From UQRS01 sp050946935 (GTDB lineage Bacteria > Bacillota > Clostridia > Oscillospirales > Acutalibacteraceae): a stretch of 64,000 nt of DNA. Position 1 is the stretch's first letter. Each line of letters opens with the position of its first letter. The stretch spans positions 1 through 64,000 of the forward strand of contig JBMNVR010000009.1 in the NCBI GenBank assembly GCA_050946935.1, written 5' to 3'. This document shows positions 9,480 through 17,709 of the stretch, piece after piece. A program made the translations under genes and the position numbers. Below the pieces are notes generated by a model. The model did not search any database. It saw nothing but the letters and a program-made list of their open reading frames with translations, and was not told the origin of the DNA.

Positions 9480-12400
9480 ATGCTGAAAAAAACTATAGCT
9501 CTGCTGCTGTGCGGCGGACTGCTCCTCACGATGGGAGGCATGCATAGCATGGCAAAAAACGACGCGATCGATACCCTGTGGCAAAGCTTTGAAACCGTCC
9601 CGGCCGAGAATAAAACCCGGCCACTCTGGTTCTGGAACGACAGTTTGGAAAACACGACCAAGGCCGACATCCGGGAGATCATGGTGAATTCCGGGGAACA
9701 GAGCGGATACTTCGGCTTTGGCATTCTGCCGAACTGGATCGACAATTATCTGAGCGAAGAATACATGGAACTGTACGGTTACGCCCTTGAAACGGCCAAA
9801 GAGCTCGGCATGAGCATGATTTTGTATGATGAGAACGGCTGGCCGAGCGGGCAGGCCGGCGGCCTTCTCGCCCAGCAGCACCCCGAAGCCACCTACAAAC
9901 GTCTGGATAAAACCGAGGCTACTGTCACCGGCCCCGCTTCGGGCAGCATTCCGCTTCCCGAAGGAGCCTACCGTACCTACATCGGCGCGGTGGCACAAAA
10001 CCTCGACACCAACGAGGTGTTGGATCTTTCCGACGGCGTGCGGTATGCCGACCCGGAGGCAGCCGGAGTCTCCGCCTCCTCCCACCATCCGGCCATCGGA
10101 AGCGAGACCTACACCGCCGACAAGGCGTTCGACGGCGATCCCATGACCCGGTGGAACGCCGGGCAGGGCGAATATACCGACCAATGGCTGGAGGCCAGCT
10201 TCGGCCAGCCGGTCACAGTCGACCGTCTGGTTGTGCGAGAGGCACTTGACCGCATCACCGCCTGGTCGGTCGAATACTACGACGGAAGCGCCTGGCAGAC
10301 GGCGGCCGAGGGGGACACCGTCGGCAGCGAGAAAACCATTGATTTTCCGGCGGTGACCGCCTCCCGCTTCCGCTTTGTCGCAAAGCAAACAACCGACGGA
10401 AATACCCTGGCCTCGATCTATGAGCTGGAATTTTACAACGGCGCGCAAAAGCTGACGCCGCCCTCCGCCGACAGTGAAAACACCGATCGGGTGGAATATT
10501 CCCTGCCGGCCGGAAGCTGGCGGGTCATGGCCTTTGCCACCGTCAAGGACGGCTACGCCTGCGTCGACTATCTTGACGCCGAATCGGTGCAGAAATACAT
10601 TGATGTCACGTTTGAGGCCTATTACAGCCATTTCCCCGAATATTTCGGCACCGTCATTGACTGCGCCTTTTACGACGAGCCGGGTCTCTACCACGCGGGC
10701 GGACGCACCTGGACCGGAGATTTCAACCGGCTGTTTGAAGAAAAATACGGCTTCGATCCCATCACCCTCTACCCCGCGATGTGGTACGACATCGGGGAGG
10801 ATACCGAGGCCGCGCGCAACCTTCTCTTCAGTTTTCGCGCCGAGCTGTACGCCGATTATATCGCGCAGGTCGACGCCTGGTGTCGGGCGCACGGCATCGA
10901 GCTGACCGGCCACCAGGATCAGGAGGAGCCGGCCAACCCAACCTGCATCACCGGCGATTTGATGAAGGTGTTTGAAAACCAGTCTATTCCCGGCGTTGAT
11001 GATATCGTCACGCCCAACCGCAGCCTGAAAATCTACAAAATCGTCAGCTCGGCCGCCAACAACTACGACAAACCGCTGGTCATGAGCGAAAGCTTCGGCG
11101 CGATGGGAGAGGGCATCGGGGTCGAAAACCTCTACCGCGACACGATGGGCCTGTTCAGCCGGGGTATCAACTTTATCATTCCCCACGCCATCTGGCACAA
11201 TAATAAAGAGCATATTGACAACCCGCCCGAGCTTTCCTACCGCAGCGAGCAGTACGGCCCCGCCCTCCCCGCGTTCAACGAGTACGCCGGCCGGCTGCAA
11301 ACCATGCTGCAAGAAGGACGGCACGTCGCTGACATCGCGCTGCTGTACCCCATCGACAGCCTGCAAAGCAGCTTCTGTTTCGACACCGGCAACCCCTATG
11401 TCGGCGGTGTCACCCCGGAGGAGGCGGATTACATTGACCTCGGCGAGCAGCTCATGTCCGGAATCGTCCGGGACTTCACCTTCCTCCACCCCGACGTTTT
11501 GGCTGAGAAATGCAGCGTACAGGGCAGCACCCTGCATTTGGACAACACGACCAATTATGAGGATTATAAGGTTCTGATCCTGCCCGGGCAGACCACCATC
11601 AGCCTTGCCGCTCTGCAACAGGTCAAGGCATTCTGGGAGGCGGGCGGCAAGGTCATCGCCACCACCAAGCTTCCGAGCAAATCGGCCGAATTTGGTAAAG
11701 ACGCCGAGGTCTGTGCCATCATCGAGGAAATGTTCGGCATCGGCCGGGAGGATTTCTATCCGCAGAGCAGCATCACCTACAGCGCCTCCTCCATCTACAG
11801 CGATTCCTACGCGGCCAAATACGCCTTTGACGGCGACTCATCAGAGGGAAGCCGCTGGAACGCCGCCGACGCTTCGGGCGGAAACCAATGGCTTGAAGTA
11901 AACTTTGGCAAACAGACGGCCGTCGACCGGGTCGTGCTGGAGGAAGCCAACCCCTACCGCGTCACCGCTTTCCGCATCCAGTATTGGGACGGGAGCAAGT
12001 GGGTCGACGCCGCCTCGGGTGGGGAGATCGGGCAGAGCAAAGCCCTCTCTTTCGACCGGGTGGTCACCGACCGGCTGCGACTCTATGTGGATTCGGTTGT
12101 CAACCAGAGCGCCTCGATTCAGGAATTCGGCGTCTATTACGGCGACAGTGCCAACCTTGCCCTGGCGCAGACCGTGCGCACTGATAACACCAATGCGGCG
12201 GGCGGCCGGGCCATCTTCCTCGGTGTTTCCTACACCGACGCGCTGGAACAGGCGTTAGACGACTGTCTCGGCACCTATGATGTGGAGGTCGCCGCTTCCG
12301 GCCGGGAAAATCTGCAAAACGGCGTGCTGACCTATACCCATAAGGTACGGGAAGGACATGATCTCTTCTTCTTCGCCAACACAAGCGACACCGCACTGGA

Positions 12401-12758
12401 GACCACGGTCGAGCTGCGGGGAGAATATGATGACCTCTGGCTTTGGAATCCCCACACCGGAAAGCGGGAAAAGGCTCAAGCCGAGCAGATGGACACAGAA
12501 ACCGGAACCGTCACGCGGATCAGTCTCTCCCTCGGCGCGGTCGAATCGGTCTTCCTGGTCAACCAGGCCGAAGCACCCGAACGGCTGACCGGCGATATTG
12601 ACGGCGACGGAAAGGTCACCGTTTCAGACGTTGTCGAACTGCGAAAGCAGATCGTGGAAGGCAAAGCTGAACGGGACCTCTGCGACCTGGATGGAGACGG
12701 GAATGTAACCGTCTCGGATGTTGTGGAGCTGCGGAAAATCATTGTACAGGGCAGCTGA
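9480..12758 (+). CDS. Secreted GH106-like glycosidase with dockerin
   Basis: 1,092 residues; ATG 9480 follows GAGAGGAGAA. A hydrophobic signal peptide is followed by RPLWFWND and YDENGWPSG motifs typical of GH106-type alpha-L-rhamnosidases. Candidate acidic catalytic residues are E400 (FYDEPGLYH) and E537 (MSESFGA). Two discoidin/CBM32-like modules interrupt or flank the catalytic part (about 196-320 and 763-889), and a two-repeat type I dockerin ends the protein (about 1038-1092). It probably removes rhamnose or a related sugar from plant or exopolysaccharide side chains while docked on the surface. FucO, which reduces the lactaldehyde made in rhamnose or fucose breakdown, is the next gene and fits this role, but the substrate is an inference. 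Confidence 0.8.
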   Translation: MLKKTIALLLCGGLLLTMGGMHSMAKNDAIDTLWQSFETVPAENKTRPLWFWNDSLENTTKADIREIMVNSGEQSGYFGFGILPNWIDNYLSEEYMELYGYALETAKELGMSMILYDENGWPSGQAGGLLAQQHPEATYKRLDKTEATVTGPASGSIPLPEGAYRTYIGAVAQNLDTNEVLDLSDGVRYADPEAAGVSASSHHPAIGSETYTADKAFDGDPMTRWNAGQGEYTDQWLEASFGQPVTVDRLVVREALDRITAWSVEYYDGSAWQTAAEGDTVGSEKTIDFPAVTASRFRFVAKQTTDGNTLASIYELEFYNGAQKLTPPSADSENTDRVEYSLPAGSWRVMAFATVKDGYACVDYLDAESVQKYIDVTFEAYYSHFPEYFGTVIDCAFYDEPGLYHAGGRTWTGDFNRLFEEKYGFDPITLYPAMWYDIGEDTEAARNLLFSFRAELYADYIAQVDAWCRAHGIELTGHQDQEEPANPTCITGDLMKVFENQSIPGVDDIVTPNRSLKIYKIVSSAANNYDKPLVMSESFGAMGEGIGVENLYRDTMGLFSRGINFIIPHAIWHNNKEHIDNPPELSYRSEQYGPALPAFNEYAGRLQTMLQEGRHVADIALLYPIDSLQSSFCFDTGNPYVGGVTPEEADYIDLGEQLMSGIVRDFTFLHPDVLAEKCSVQGSTLHLDNTTNYEDYKVLILPGQTTISLAALQQVKAFWEAGGKVIATTKLPSKSAEFGKDAEVCAIIEEMFGIGREDFYPQSSITYSASSIYSDSYAAKYAFDGDSSEGSRWNAADASGGNQWLEVNFGKQTAVDRVVLEEANPYRVTAFRIQYWDGSKWVDAASGGEIGQSKALSFDRVVTDRLRLYVDSVVNQSASIQEFGVYYGDSANLALAQTVRTDNTNAAGGRAIFLGVSYTDALEQALDDCLGTYDVEVAASGRENLQNGVLTYTHKVREGHDLFFFANTSDTALETTVELRGEYDDLWLWNPHTGKREKAQAEQMDTETGTVTRISLSLGAVESVFLVNQAEAPERLTGDIDGDGKVTVSDVVELRKQIVEGKAERDLCDLDGDGNVTVSDVVELRKIIVQGS

Positions 12759-12833
12759 TTCCGTTTTGTCTGTGGTATCCCCTGCACAATCCCCTGTGTC
12801 GTTGGGGAGCATTTGACAAAAATCGAATAGAAC

Positions 12834-12878
12834 AAAAAAATCAGTTCTTGACCGATTGGTCGGAACTGATTTTTTTGC
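12834..12878 (+). terminator. Terminator after the GH106-like gene
   Basis: AAAAAAATCAGTTC and GAACTGATTTTTTT form an A/T-flanked stem with an inner GACC/GGTC helix, ending in a T7 run. Confidence 0.8.
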
Positions 12879-13022
12879 TCCGCAATAAAAAACGAGATTC
12901 CAACGCCCTCCCCCTCGCCGCCGCTGCGCGCGGCAACCGGGAGGGGGGGAGACGGCGGCAAAAAATATCCGCCGTCAAAACTTCCTTATAATTTGACCCC
13001 GATTTGGCGACTATTTTTCGGG
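12872..13022 (-). repeat. Copy of the ~140-bp palindromic intergenic repeat (inverted)
   Basis: Read on the minus strand this matches a unit of the tandem array at 17.1-17.65 kb: CCGCCAAATCGGGGTC, GGCGGATATTTTTTGCCGCC, the GC-rich CCGGTTGCCGCGCG block and TTTTTTATTGCGGAGCAA. It lies between a terminator and fucO. The rest of the gap 12759-13186 holds the terminator and the fucO promoter. Confidence 0.8.
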
Positions 13023-13123
13023 CGTGGAGGGTTACGGCCACTTTTGCCAATGATATAAAGAAATGGCAGAAATTCAGTTTTCTGTCTGATATTCATAAAA
13101 AATTCAACTATCCGACGTTTTTT

Positions 13124-13133
13124 GTGCTATACT
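13124..13133 (+). promoter_or_regulatory. Candidate extended -10 promoter of fucO
   Basis: TGTGCTATACT: -10 TATACT at 13128-13133 with an extended TGC. No strong -35 is seen. It is about 50 bases before the start codon. Confidence 0.45.
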
Positions 13134-13186
13134 GTGAATAACGGCCGGAGCCTTCCGGCTCAAATCAGAAAAATGGAGGAATTGTT

Positions 13187-14341
13187 ATGGCAAATCGGTT
13201 TATTTTGAACGAGACATCCTATTTCGGCGCGATGGCCCGGGAAAATCTGGTCCCCGAGCTGAAGGCCAGGGGCCTTTCCAAAGTTCTGTTTGTCACCGAC
13301 CCGGTTCTGCTGGACTGCGGCGTAGCGAACAAGGTGCTGGATTGCCTGAAGACCGGCGCGGTTCCTTTCGAGATTTATTCCGACGTCAAGGCCAATCCGA
13401 CCATTCAGAATGTGCAGGACGGGGTCGGTCGGTTTAAAGAGAGCGGGGCGGACGTAATCGTCGCAGTCGGCGGCGGCTCGGTCATGGATACGGCCAAGGG
13501 CATCGGAATCATTGCCGCTAATCCGGAGTTTTTTGACGTCCGTTCGCTTGAGGGGGTGGCTGATACCAAAAACAAGAGCGTACCGGTCATTGCGCTTCCT
13601 ACCACCTCCGGCACAGCGGCCGAGGTGACCATCAACTACGTCATCACCGATGAGGAGAATAAAAAGAAAATGGTCTGTGTCGATCCGCACGACATCCCGG
13701 TCTGTGCCATTGTGGACAGCGATTTAATGATGGGTATGCCGAAGGGGCTTTGTGCCTCCACTGGGATGGACGCGCTGACCCATGCGATTGAGGGATATAT
13801 CACCAAGGGCGCGTGGGAGCTGTCCGACATGGTGGAACTGCGGGCGATCGAGCTGATCTCCGGCAGTCTGTATGACAGCGTGCAGGGCGACCCCGCCGCG
13901 CGGGAGACTATGGCTCTTGCCCAGTATGTCGCCGGCATGGGCTTTTCCAATGTCGGTCTGGGCATCGTGCACTCGATGGCTCATCCGCTCGGGGCGTTTT
14001 ATGACACGCCGCACGGGGTGGCCAACGCGCTGCTGCTTCCCTATGTGCTGGAGTATAACGCCGAATCTTCCGCCAAACCGAAATTCCGCGCGATCGCCAA
14101 AGCCATGGGGGTCAAGGACACCTGCGGCATGGGTGAGGAGGAAGCGGTTTCGGCCGCGATCGGGGCAATCCGCAGCCTGTCGATGTCCATCGGCATTCCG
14201 CAGAAACTGCATGAAATTGGCGTAAAAGAGGAGGATCTGCCCGCTTTGTCTCAGGCGGCCTTCAACGACGTGTGCACCGGCGGCAACCCTCGTGAAACCT
14301 CTGCGGCCGAGATTCTGGAGATTTATAAGAAGGCGTTTTAA
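13187..14341 (+). CDS. fucO: Lactaldehyde reductase (1,2-propanediol oxidoreductase)
   Basis: 384 residues, an iron-containing group III alcohol dehydrogenase. The sequence closely tracks E. coli FucO, for example the N-terminal ANRFILNET, DVRSLEG, TINYVITDEE, HAIEGYIT and VAGMGFSNVGLG segments. The NAD-binding GGGSVMD and metal ligands D195, H199, H262 and H276 are all present. FucO reduces L-lactaldehyde from fucose or rhamnose catabolism to propane-1,2-diol, regenerating NAD in fermentation. ATG 13187 has GGAGG 7 bases upstream. It appears monocistronic, lying between a repeat element and a hairpin terminator, next to the rhamnosidase-like gene. Confidence 0.93.
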   Translation: MANRFILNETSYFGAMARENLVPELKARGLSKVLFVTDPVLLDCGVANKVLDCLKTGAVPFEIYSDVKANPTIQNVQDGVGRFKESGADVIVAVGGGSVMDTAKGIGIIAANPEFFDVRSLEGVADTKNKSVPVIALPTTSGTAAEVTINYVITDEENKKKMVCVDPHDIPVCAIVDSDLMMGMPKGLCASTGMDALTHAIEGYITKGAWELSDMVELRAIELISGSLYDSVQGDPAARETMALAQYVAGMGFSNVGLGIVHSMAHPLGAFYDTPHGVANALLLPYVLEYNAESSAKPKFRAIAKAMGVKDTCGMGEEEAVSAAIGAIRSLSMSIGIPQKLHEIGVKEEDLPALSQAAFNDVCTGGNPRETSAAEILEIYKKAF

Positions 14342-14354
14342 AACACGGCTTTCT

Positions 14355-14385
14355 AAAAAAGGCAGGGGATATTGCCTGCTTTTGG
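14355..14385 (+). terminator. Terminator directly after fucO
   Basis: AAAAAAGGCAGG and GCCTGCTTTT form a short stem with one bulge and a T4 tail, 14 bases after the stop. The rest of the gap to 14687 shows no gene. Confidence 0.6.
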
Positions 14386-14515
14386 TAAGGTTAAAACCGG
14401 GTGTGCCGGAGCGAGAGGCAATGCCTCCGCACGTGCCCAAAACCGCTGTATTCCCTGTGCAGCAGCGCCCCCGCCGTCTTATTGTTGTAGTTTCAGGGAA
14501 ATGAAGATTTTCAGT

Positions 14516-14545
14516 AAATCCGGAGGGATCCCCCCTCCGGATTTA
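14516..14545. terminator. Hairpin between fucO and the MscS-kinase gene
   Basis: Perfect 12-bp stem AAATCCGGAGGG / CCCTCCGGATTT with a 5-base loop. The T-tract is weak in both directions, so it may be a back-up terminator. Confidence 0.5.
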
Positions 14546-14687
14546 TTTGCATTTATCCTTTTGTTTGATATACCGTTTGTGCGGTGCCGTGTTGCCGTAG
14601 TACAAAGCTTTCATCTTTGTCATAAAATTTGCCTCCTTTGCAGTGCACATATATCCCGCAAAGAAGGCAATAGGTTTGGAAAAATAT

Positions 14688-16127
14688 TTAGAAATTTAAG
14701 CTTTTGACGCGACCAAGCAAATCTGAAAGCTTTTCTTTACAAAGCGCGATCTGTCGTTTACCGTGTTCAGTATCCGCCTCGCGGCGGATGGTGCGGCGAA
14801 GTAGTCTTGCATACCCGATAACCTGGGCTTTTTGTTCCACCGCACGAATGACAGATGCATCCTCTGTGCCAAGATATAAAGCCAGGGATTTTTTCCAAAT
14901 CTGTGTGGTGATTTCGTACGGCAATCCCATAAATTTAAGGGTTATGTTGTGGTCAAGCTCACCGAAGGCAACAAACCCCAGGAACATTGAAGCAAGCTCG
15001 AACACGGGATGCCCGTGAGAAAGGGTGTCCATATCAATGAGCAATACTTCGCCGTTTTGCATTTCCACATTGTTGGTGTGGTAGTCCCCGTGAATCATGG
15101 TGTATCTGTCAGGTACCGACTCTATCAGGGAATACAGTTTATTTGCCTGTTCTTGCGGTAAATGGTCTTTTAAAAAATCAGCCCAATCCAGCGCCACCGC
15201 TTTTATATCCGGCATATCTTCGGGTTTCACTTCGGTAGAATGAATCTGTTTAAGCAGTTCTACAAAAAGGCCTATATAATAGTCTGCTTTTTCAGGCTCC
15301 GCCTTAATGAGTTTGGAGAAAGATTTGGCACTGAGTAATTCAAACACAGAGGCAAATTGATCTCCCACCTTTACCACATCAAATGGAATATTTTGCTCGT
15401 TATAAACATCTTGCACGGTGTCGTTTAACGCTCTTTGCATATCTCCACGAATGGTTTCATCACAACCGATAGAAAAACGATTCATTGCACAATAGTCGGT
15501 GAATTCTTCCGTTCCTAAAAGTCTGCACGAATTGCACCCCTCTTTTTGTTCCATGCGTTTTGCAATTTCAGCAAAAACCTCACGCATATGCGCGGCAGGA
15601 ATGTCCAGGGGTCCCGGAACGTTAAGCTCAAACCAATCTGCCGTGAGTTCGATTTCCGACAAATGACGGTTGCTTATCACAATCAGGCTTCCGGTATTAA
15701 CATCCTTAATCTTGGTGCATTTAAAGTTGAATTTTAATACTTTACCTTCATATTCTTTATACTTAACAATATCACCGACAGAAAAATATTTATCCCAAAC
15801 AATGCCGATGCCGGCAATCCAGTCCTGCAAAGCATCCTGCAGAGCGAAGCCGACAACGATGCCGGCAATTCCGAGGCCCGTGGTAATAGATGACACATTC
15901 ACGCCGTTGATGTTCAGAATAACCACGAAAGCAATCAAGGTCATCATGTACTTTACGGCATTGAGGGCAAGCTGGATATGCCCCTCTTTTCTGTCGTGAG
16001 GGCCTTTTTGAATGAACTGTTTTTTTACGAATTTTCTTAATCCTATCCAAACAAAAATCAGCGCCGCAGCAATCAGTAAACTGATATATGGTTTATAGGA
16101 TAGAAAATAATTTTGTAATGTTTCCAT
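14688..16127 (-). CDS. MscS-type channel fused to a C-terminal kinase (APH) lobe
   Basis: 479 residues. Residues 1-250 are a complete small MscS mechanosensitive channel: three membrane helices (about 13-30, 55-72, 78-110), the Gly/Ala-rich pore helix (GLGIAGIVVGFALQDAL), then the beta domain (VGDIVKY, IVISNRHLSE). From about residue 251 the chain becomes an aminoglycoside-phosphotransferase-like kinase that begins at the hinge (VVKVGDQ, VFELL) and runs through a full C-lobe with catalytic HGDYHTNN at 346-353 (D348, N353) and metal-binding LLID with D365. The ATP-gripping N-lobe is missing. The frame is continuous; ATG 16127 follows AAGAGG. The patch is A+T-richer than its surroundings, suggesting transfer followed by a deletion that joined two genes. 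Whether the kinase part works is doubtful. Confidence 0.8.
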   Translation of the reverse strand: METLQNYFLSYKPYISLLIAAALIFVWIGLRKFVKKQFIQKGPHDRKEGHIQLALNAVKYMMTLIAFVVILNINGVNVSSITTGLGIAGIVVGFALQDALQDWIAGIGIVWDKYFSVGDIVKYKEYEGKVLKFNFKCTKIKDVNTGSLIVISNRHLSEIELTADWFELNVPGPLDIPAAHMREVFAEIAKRMEQKEGCNSCRLLGTEEFTDYCAMNRFSIGCDETIRGDMQRALNDTVQDVYNEQNIPFDVVKVGDQFASVFELLSAKSFSKLIKAEPEKADYYIGLFVELLKQIHSTEVKPEDMPDIKAVALDWADFLKDHLPQEQANKLYSLIESVPDRYTMIHGDYHTNNVEMQNGEVLLIDMDTLSHGHPVFELASMFLGFVAFGELDHNITLKFMGLPYEITTQIWKKSLALYLGTEDASVIRAVEQKAQVIGYARLLRRTIRREADTEHGKRQIALCKEKLSDLLGRVKSLNF

Positions 16128-16145
16128 GAAGCAACCTCTTTTTAT

Positions 16146-16320
16146 CTATAGAGCGGAAATAACCTCAATTATCGCATTGTTTGAAGATACGCTGACTACA
16201 ATATCTTTTGAAAGTTTGCTTAATATAGAAGTTTCCAATTCATCTCTCACGCTGTTTGGAGTTCCCTCGTTAAAGGTGTCCTTGTATTTTCCGTAAGACC
16301 AACCCATACCGTAATGGTAA
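16146..16320 (-). pseudogene. Out-of-frame 3' tail of an unrecognised gene
   Basis: On the minus strand, in a frame different from the overlapping MFS gene end, about 50 codons read YGMGWSYGKYKDTF, then SVRDELETSILSKLSKDIVV and a short hydrophobic end, stopping at TAG 16146-16148. The residue pattern looks like real protein, while the MFS frame dies in low-quality sequence over the same bases. I read this as the remaining C-terminus of a gene whose 5' part was lost when it was joined to the MFS fragment. The family is unknown. An ATG for the next gene lies 18 bases on. Confidence 0.45.
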
Positions 16321-16978
16321 GTAAAAAGCCCATAGAGTAATCCATTAATGAGTCTTGGTCAGGGCGGTATGTGCTGTCTATAAAGTAAGAACAAACGAAA
16401 ATCCCCAAACCGGATACAATGCCGATAATACCCATAATCATACGGTAAACACCGGAGTCCTCAGTAGAATCGGGTTGAATTTCGGGGATAAGTACAACCG
16501 ATACGCCGATAGATATCAGCATAAAGACTGCCTGCCAGATAAACACCTTGCCTCGCACAGTCTTCTCCAAGGTCTCCTCGTAGGGTATGGAGTAAAGCGA
16601 GACCTCTAAAAAGGCAACGCAAAAATCTATAAGGCAAAGAAACATCAAGAATCCGGCCGCAATGAAAAATTGTGAGGTTATAAAAGACGGCTTAAAGAAA
16701 GACAAGCAGAAGAACAGACCCATCAAAGGTCCGCAAGCACGAATATACGGAATTCTTCTGCCAAGCTTGTTATCGCTGCGGTCTGCAATGCTGCCGGCAA
16801 TTAGGTTATCAAAGGCATTAAACAATACGAAAATCACCATAACAATTCCTGCTGATTTAATGCTCAGCCCCATGTTTTTTATATAAAAACAGGTTAACGC
16901 ACCGTTCCAATAAATATCGGTTACGGTTGTTAAAAATCCGCCGGCGATCGATTGACTGAGAATCGAGCTGTTTTTCAT
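16247..16978 (-). pseudogene. Truncated GPH-type MFS sugar:cation symporter
   Basis: 243 residues, about half the family length (about 450). The signature between helices 2 and 3 (FDNLIAGSIADRS ... KLGRRIPYI) marks the glycoside-pentoside-hexuronide (MelB-like) family. Six membrane segments can be seen, then the frame ends in unrelated sequence (LTENTRTPLTREL). The second six-helix half is absent, so it cannot be a normal transporter. ATG 16978 has AAAAGGAAG upstream, so the 5' end is intact. It shares an A+T-rich patch with the MscS-kinase fusion and probably the same rearrangement history. Confidence 0.7.
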
Positions 16979-17084
16979 ATAAATCTTCCTTTTGGCTAAT
17001 AACCCAGCTTACTATAGCGCTTAATTTATTTTACCAATGGAAGTATGACAAAAGGCAGACAAAATTAGGTAATATTAAAAAACA

Positions 17085-17655
17085 GCCGCCAAAAGGTGGG
17101 ATTATATTAAAAGGGAACTTTGGCGGCGGATATTTTTTGCCGCCGTCTCCCCCCGGTTGCCGCGCGCAGCGACGGCGAGGGGGCGGGCACTGGAATCCCG
17201 TTTTTTATTGCGGAGCAATAAAAAATATCCGCCAAATCGGGGTCGAATAATAAAAATCCCCGGCGGCGGGTATTTTTTGCAGCCGTCTCCCCCGGTTGCC
17301 GCGCGTAAGCGACGGCGAGGGGGCGGGCATTGGAATCCCGTTTTTTATTGCGGAGCAATAAAAAATATCCGCCAAATCATGGTCGAATAATAAAAATCCC
17401 GGCGGCGGATATTTTTTGCCGCCGTCTCCCCCCGGTTGCCGCGCGTAAGCGACGGCGAGGGGGCGGGCGCTGGAATCCCGTTTTTTATTGCGGAGCAATA
17501 AAAAATATCCGCCAAATCAGGGTCGAATAATAAAAATCCCGGCGGCGGATATTTTTTGCAGCCGTCTCCCCCGGTTGCCGCGCGTAGCGGCGGCGAGGGG
17601 GAGGGCGTTAAACTCTCACTTTTTTATTGCGGAGCAATAAAAAAGCGAAGATTCC
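17085..17655. repeat. Tandem array of ~140-bp palindromic repeats (about 4 copies)
   Basis: The string TTTTTTATTGCGGAGCAATA recurs at 17201, 17341, 17481 and 17620, giving a period of 140, 140 and 139. Each unit holds (a) a hairpin TTTTTTATTGC-GGA-GCAATAAAAAA, (b) a long inverted repeat AAAAAATATCCGCC - about 27 bases - GGCGGATATTTTTT (or GGCGGCGG), and (c) a GC-rich block CCGGTTGCCGCGCG...GGCGAGGGGGCGGG. Short reading frames through it on both strands are by-products of the repeat. The whole interval 16979-17709 holds no gene. Related single copies occur at 12.9, 46.2 and 48.9 kb. Confidence 0.9.
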
Positions 17656-17682
17656 CACTCGGGCTCCTCCGCTTTTTTCAAA
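17638..17682 (-). terminator. Terminator of the AGCS symporter gene
   Basis: AAAAAGCG...CGCTTTTTT encloses an imperfect stem. It lies 30 bases past the stop of the minus-strand symporter and overlaps the end of the repeat array. Confidence 0.5.
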
Positions 17683-17709
17683 AACAAACAGATAATTTGT
17701 TCTATACGA

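Noticed and set aside
9417..11618. 733-codon open frame on the minus strand
   Set aside because: It mirrors the GH106-like coding sequence, which has a signal peptide, catalytic motifs and dockerin. No plausible protein features in the antisense reading.
17107..17530. Several 60-97-codon frames repeating similar Arg/Pro-rich peptides
   Set aside because: They are translations of the palindromic repeat on both strands, without ribosome sites.
17085..17655. Possible CRISPR array
   Set aside because: The units are about 140 bases and repeat throughout, with no short unique spacers, and no cas genes are nearby.
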